Shown here in pieces: positions 13,150-13,201 of a stretch of 13,201 nt of DNA. The notes beneath the pieces are model-generated. The model searched no databases and had not been told where the DNA came from. It saw nothing but the letters and a program-made list of their open reading frames with translations. Each line of letters opens with the position of its first letter. Positions within the stretch are counted from its first letter, which is position 1. This stretch comes from CAYJBP01 sp964372025 (GTDB taxonomy: Bacteria > Bacillota > Dehalobacteriia > UBA4068). The DNA lies in assembly GCA_964372025.1 (NCBI GenBank), contig CAYJPF010000068.1, positions 1-13,201 of the forward strand, read 5' to 3'. A program made the translations under genes and the position numbers.

Positions 13150-13201
13150 TTATTCAAAATAAGCGTAGGTATAATCACTTTCGCTACCTAAGTAGAAGCG
13201 A
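13150..13201 (-). CDS. oppA: C-terminus of a probable peptide-binding lipoprotein (OppA type), partial
   Basis: Only the last 16 codons and the TAA stop (complement of 13150-13152) are in the window, ending RFYLGSESDYTYAYFE. The aromatic and acidic ending is in keeping with extracellular solute-binding proteins of peptide importers. The position directly upstream of oppB in the same orientation is where oppA is expected. Too little sequence is present to confirm the family; the call rests mainly on gene order. Confidence 0.5.
   Translation of the reverse strand, partial: RFYLGSESDYTYAYFE

Overview
The window looks like chromosomal DNA of a spore-forming, Gram-positive-type bacterium (Bacillota, probably Clostridia or a close relative). 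The base composition is moderately AT-rich and ribosome binding sites are strong AGGAGG types. The DinG has the Bacillota-type fused N-terminal exonuclease, and a 25-codon gene at 9791-9868 closely resembles the sporulation peptide SpoVM. The species cannot be named from this sequence.

Layout. Bases 1-357 hold no convincing gene, only a polypyrimidine tract, a 16-bp direct repeat and small hairpins. From 358 to 4361 on the + strand lies a compact envelope-stress-like module: a membrane-anchored HtrA-type serine protease with a long disordered cytoplasmic N-terminus, an OmpR/PhoB-type response regulator, and a sensor histidine kinase that begins at TTG four bases after the regulator's stop codon. 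Next come pnp (polynucleotide phosphorylase, 4440-6590), a hairpin, and a DinG-family helicase fused to a DnaQ-like exonuclease (6667-9456). The 3' end of dinG runs into a 281-bp nested inverted-repeat element (9440-9720) that can fold into a three-way junction with two long hairpins. Just beyond it is the spoVM-like gene. A strong bidirectional terminator (9937-9977) separates the + strand genes from a convergent minus-strand operon.

The minus-strand operon reads oppA (only its C-terminus is in the window, 13150-13201), oppB, oppC, oppD, then the terminator. It encodes an oligopeptide/dipeptide ABC importer with two permeases and one ATPase; no oppF follows. Between oppA and oppB is a 235-bp spacer with a hairpin followed by a U-rich tail in the minus-strand RNA. 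Its 5' arm is present twice as a 34-bp exact direct repeat, which suggests an attenuator that could set more binding protein than permease.

How the genes fit together. The protease, regulator and kinase probably form a self-contained circuit that senses surface or secretion stress and sets protease level, resembling the CssRS/HtrA arrangement of Bacillus. pnp and dinG are nucleic-acid housekeeping genes. SpoVM is expected to act in the mother cell at the forespore surface. The Opp system imports peptides as nutrients or signals. The items most worth a second look are the tiny spoVM-like gene, the nested inverted-repeat element that includes the dinG stop codon, the DinG that appears to keep both an exonuclease and an iron-sulfur cluster, and the duplicated-arm attenuator in the opp operon.
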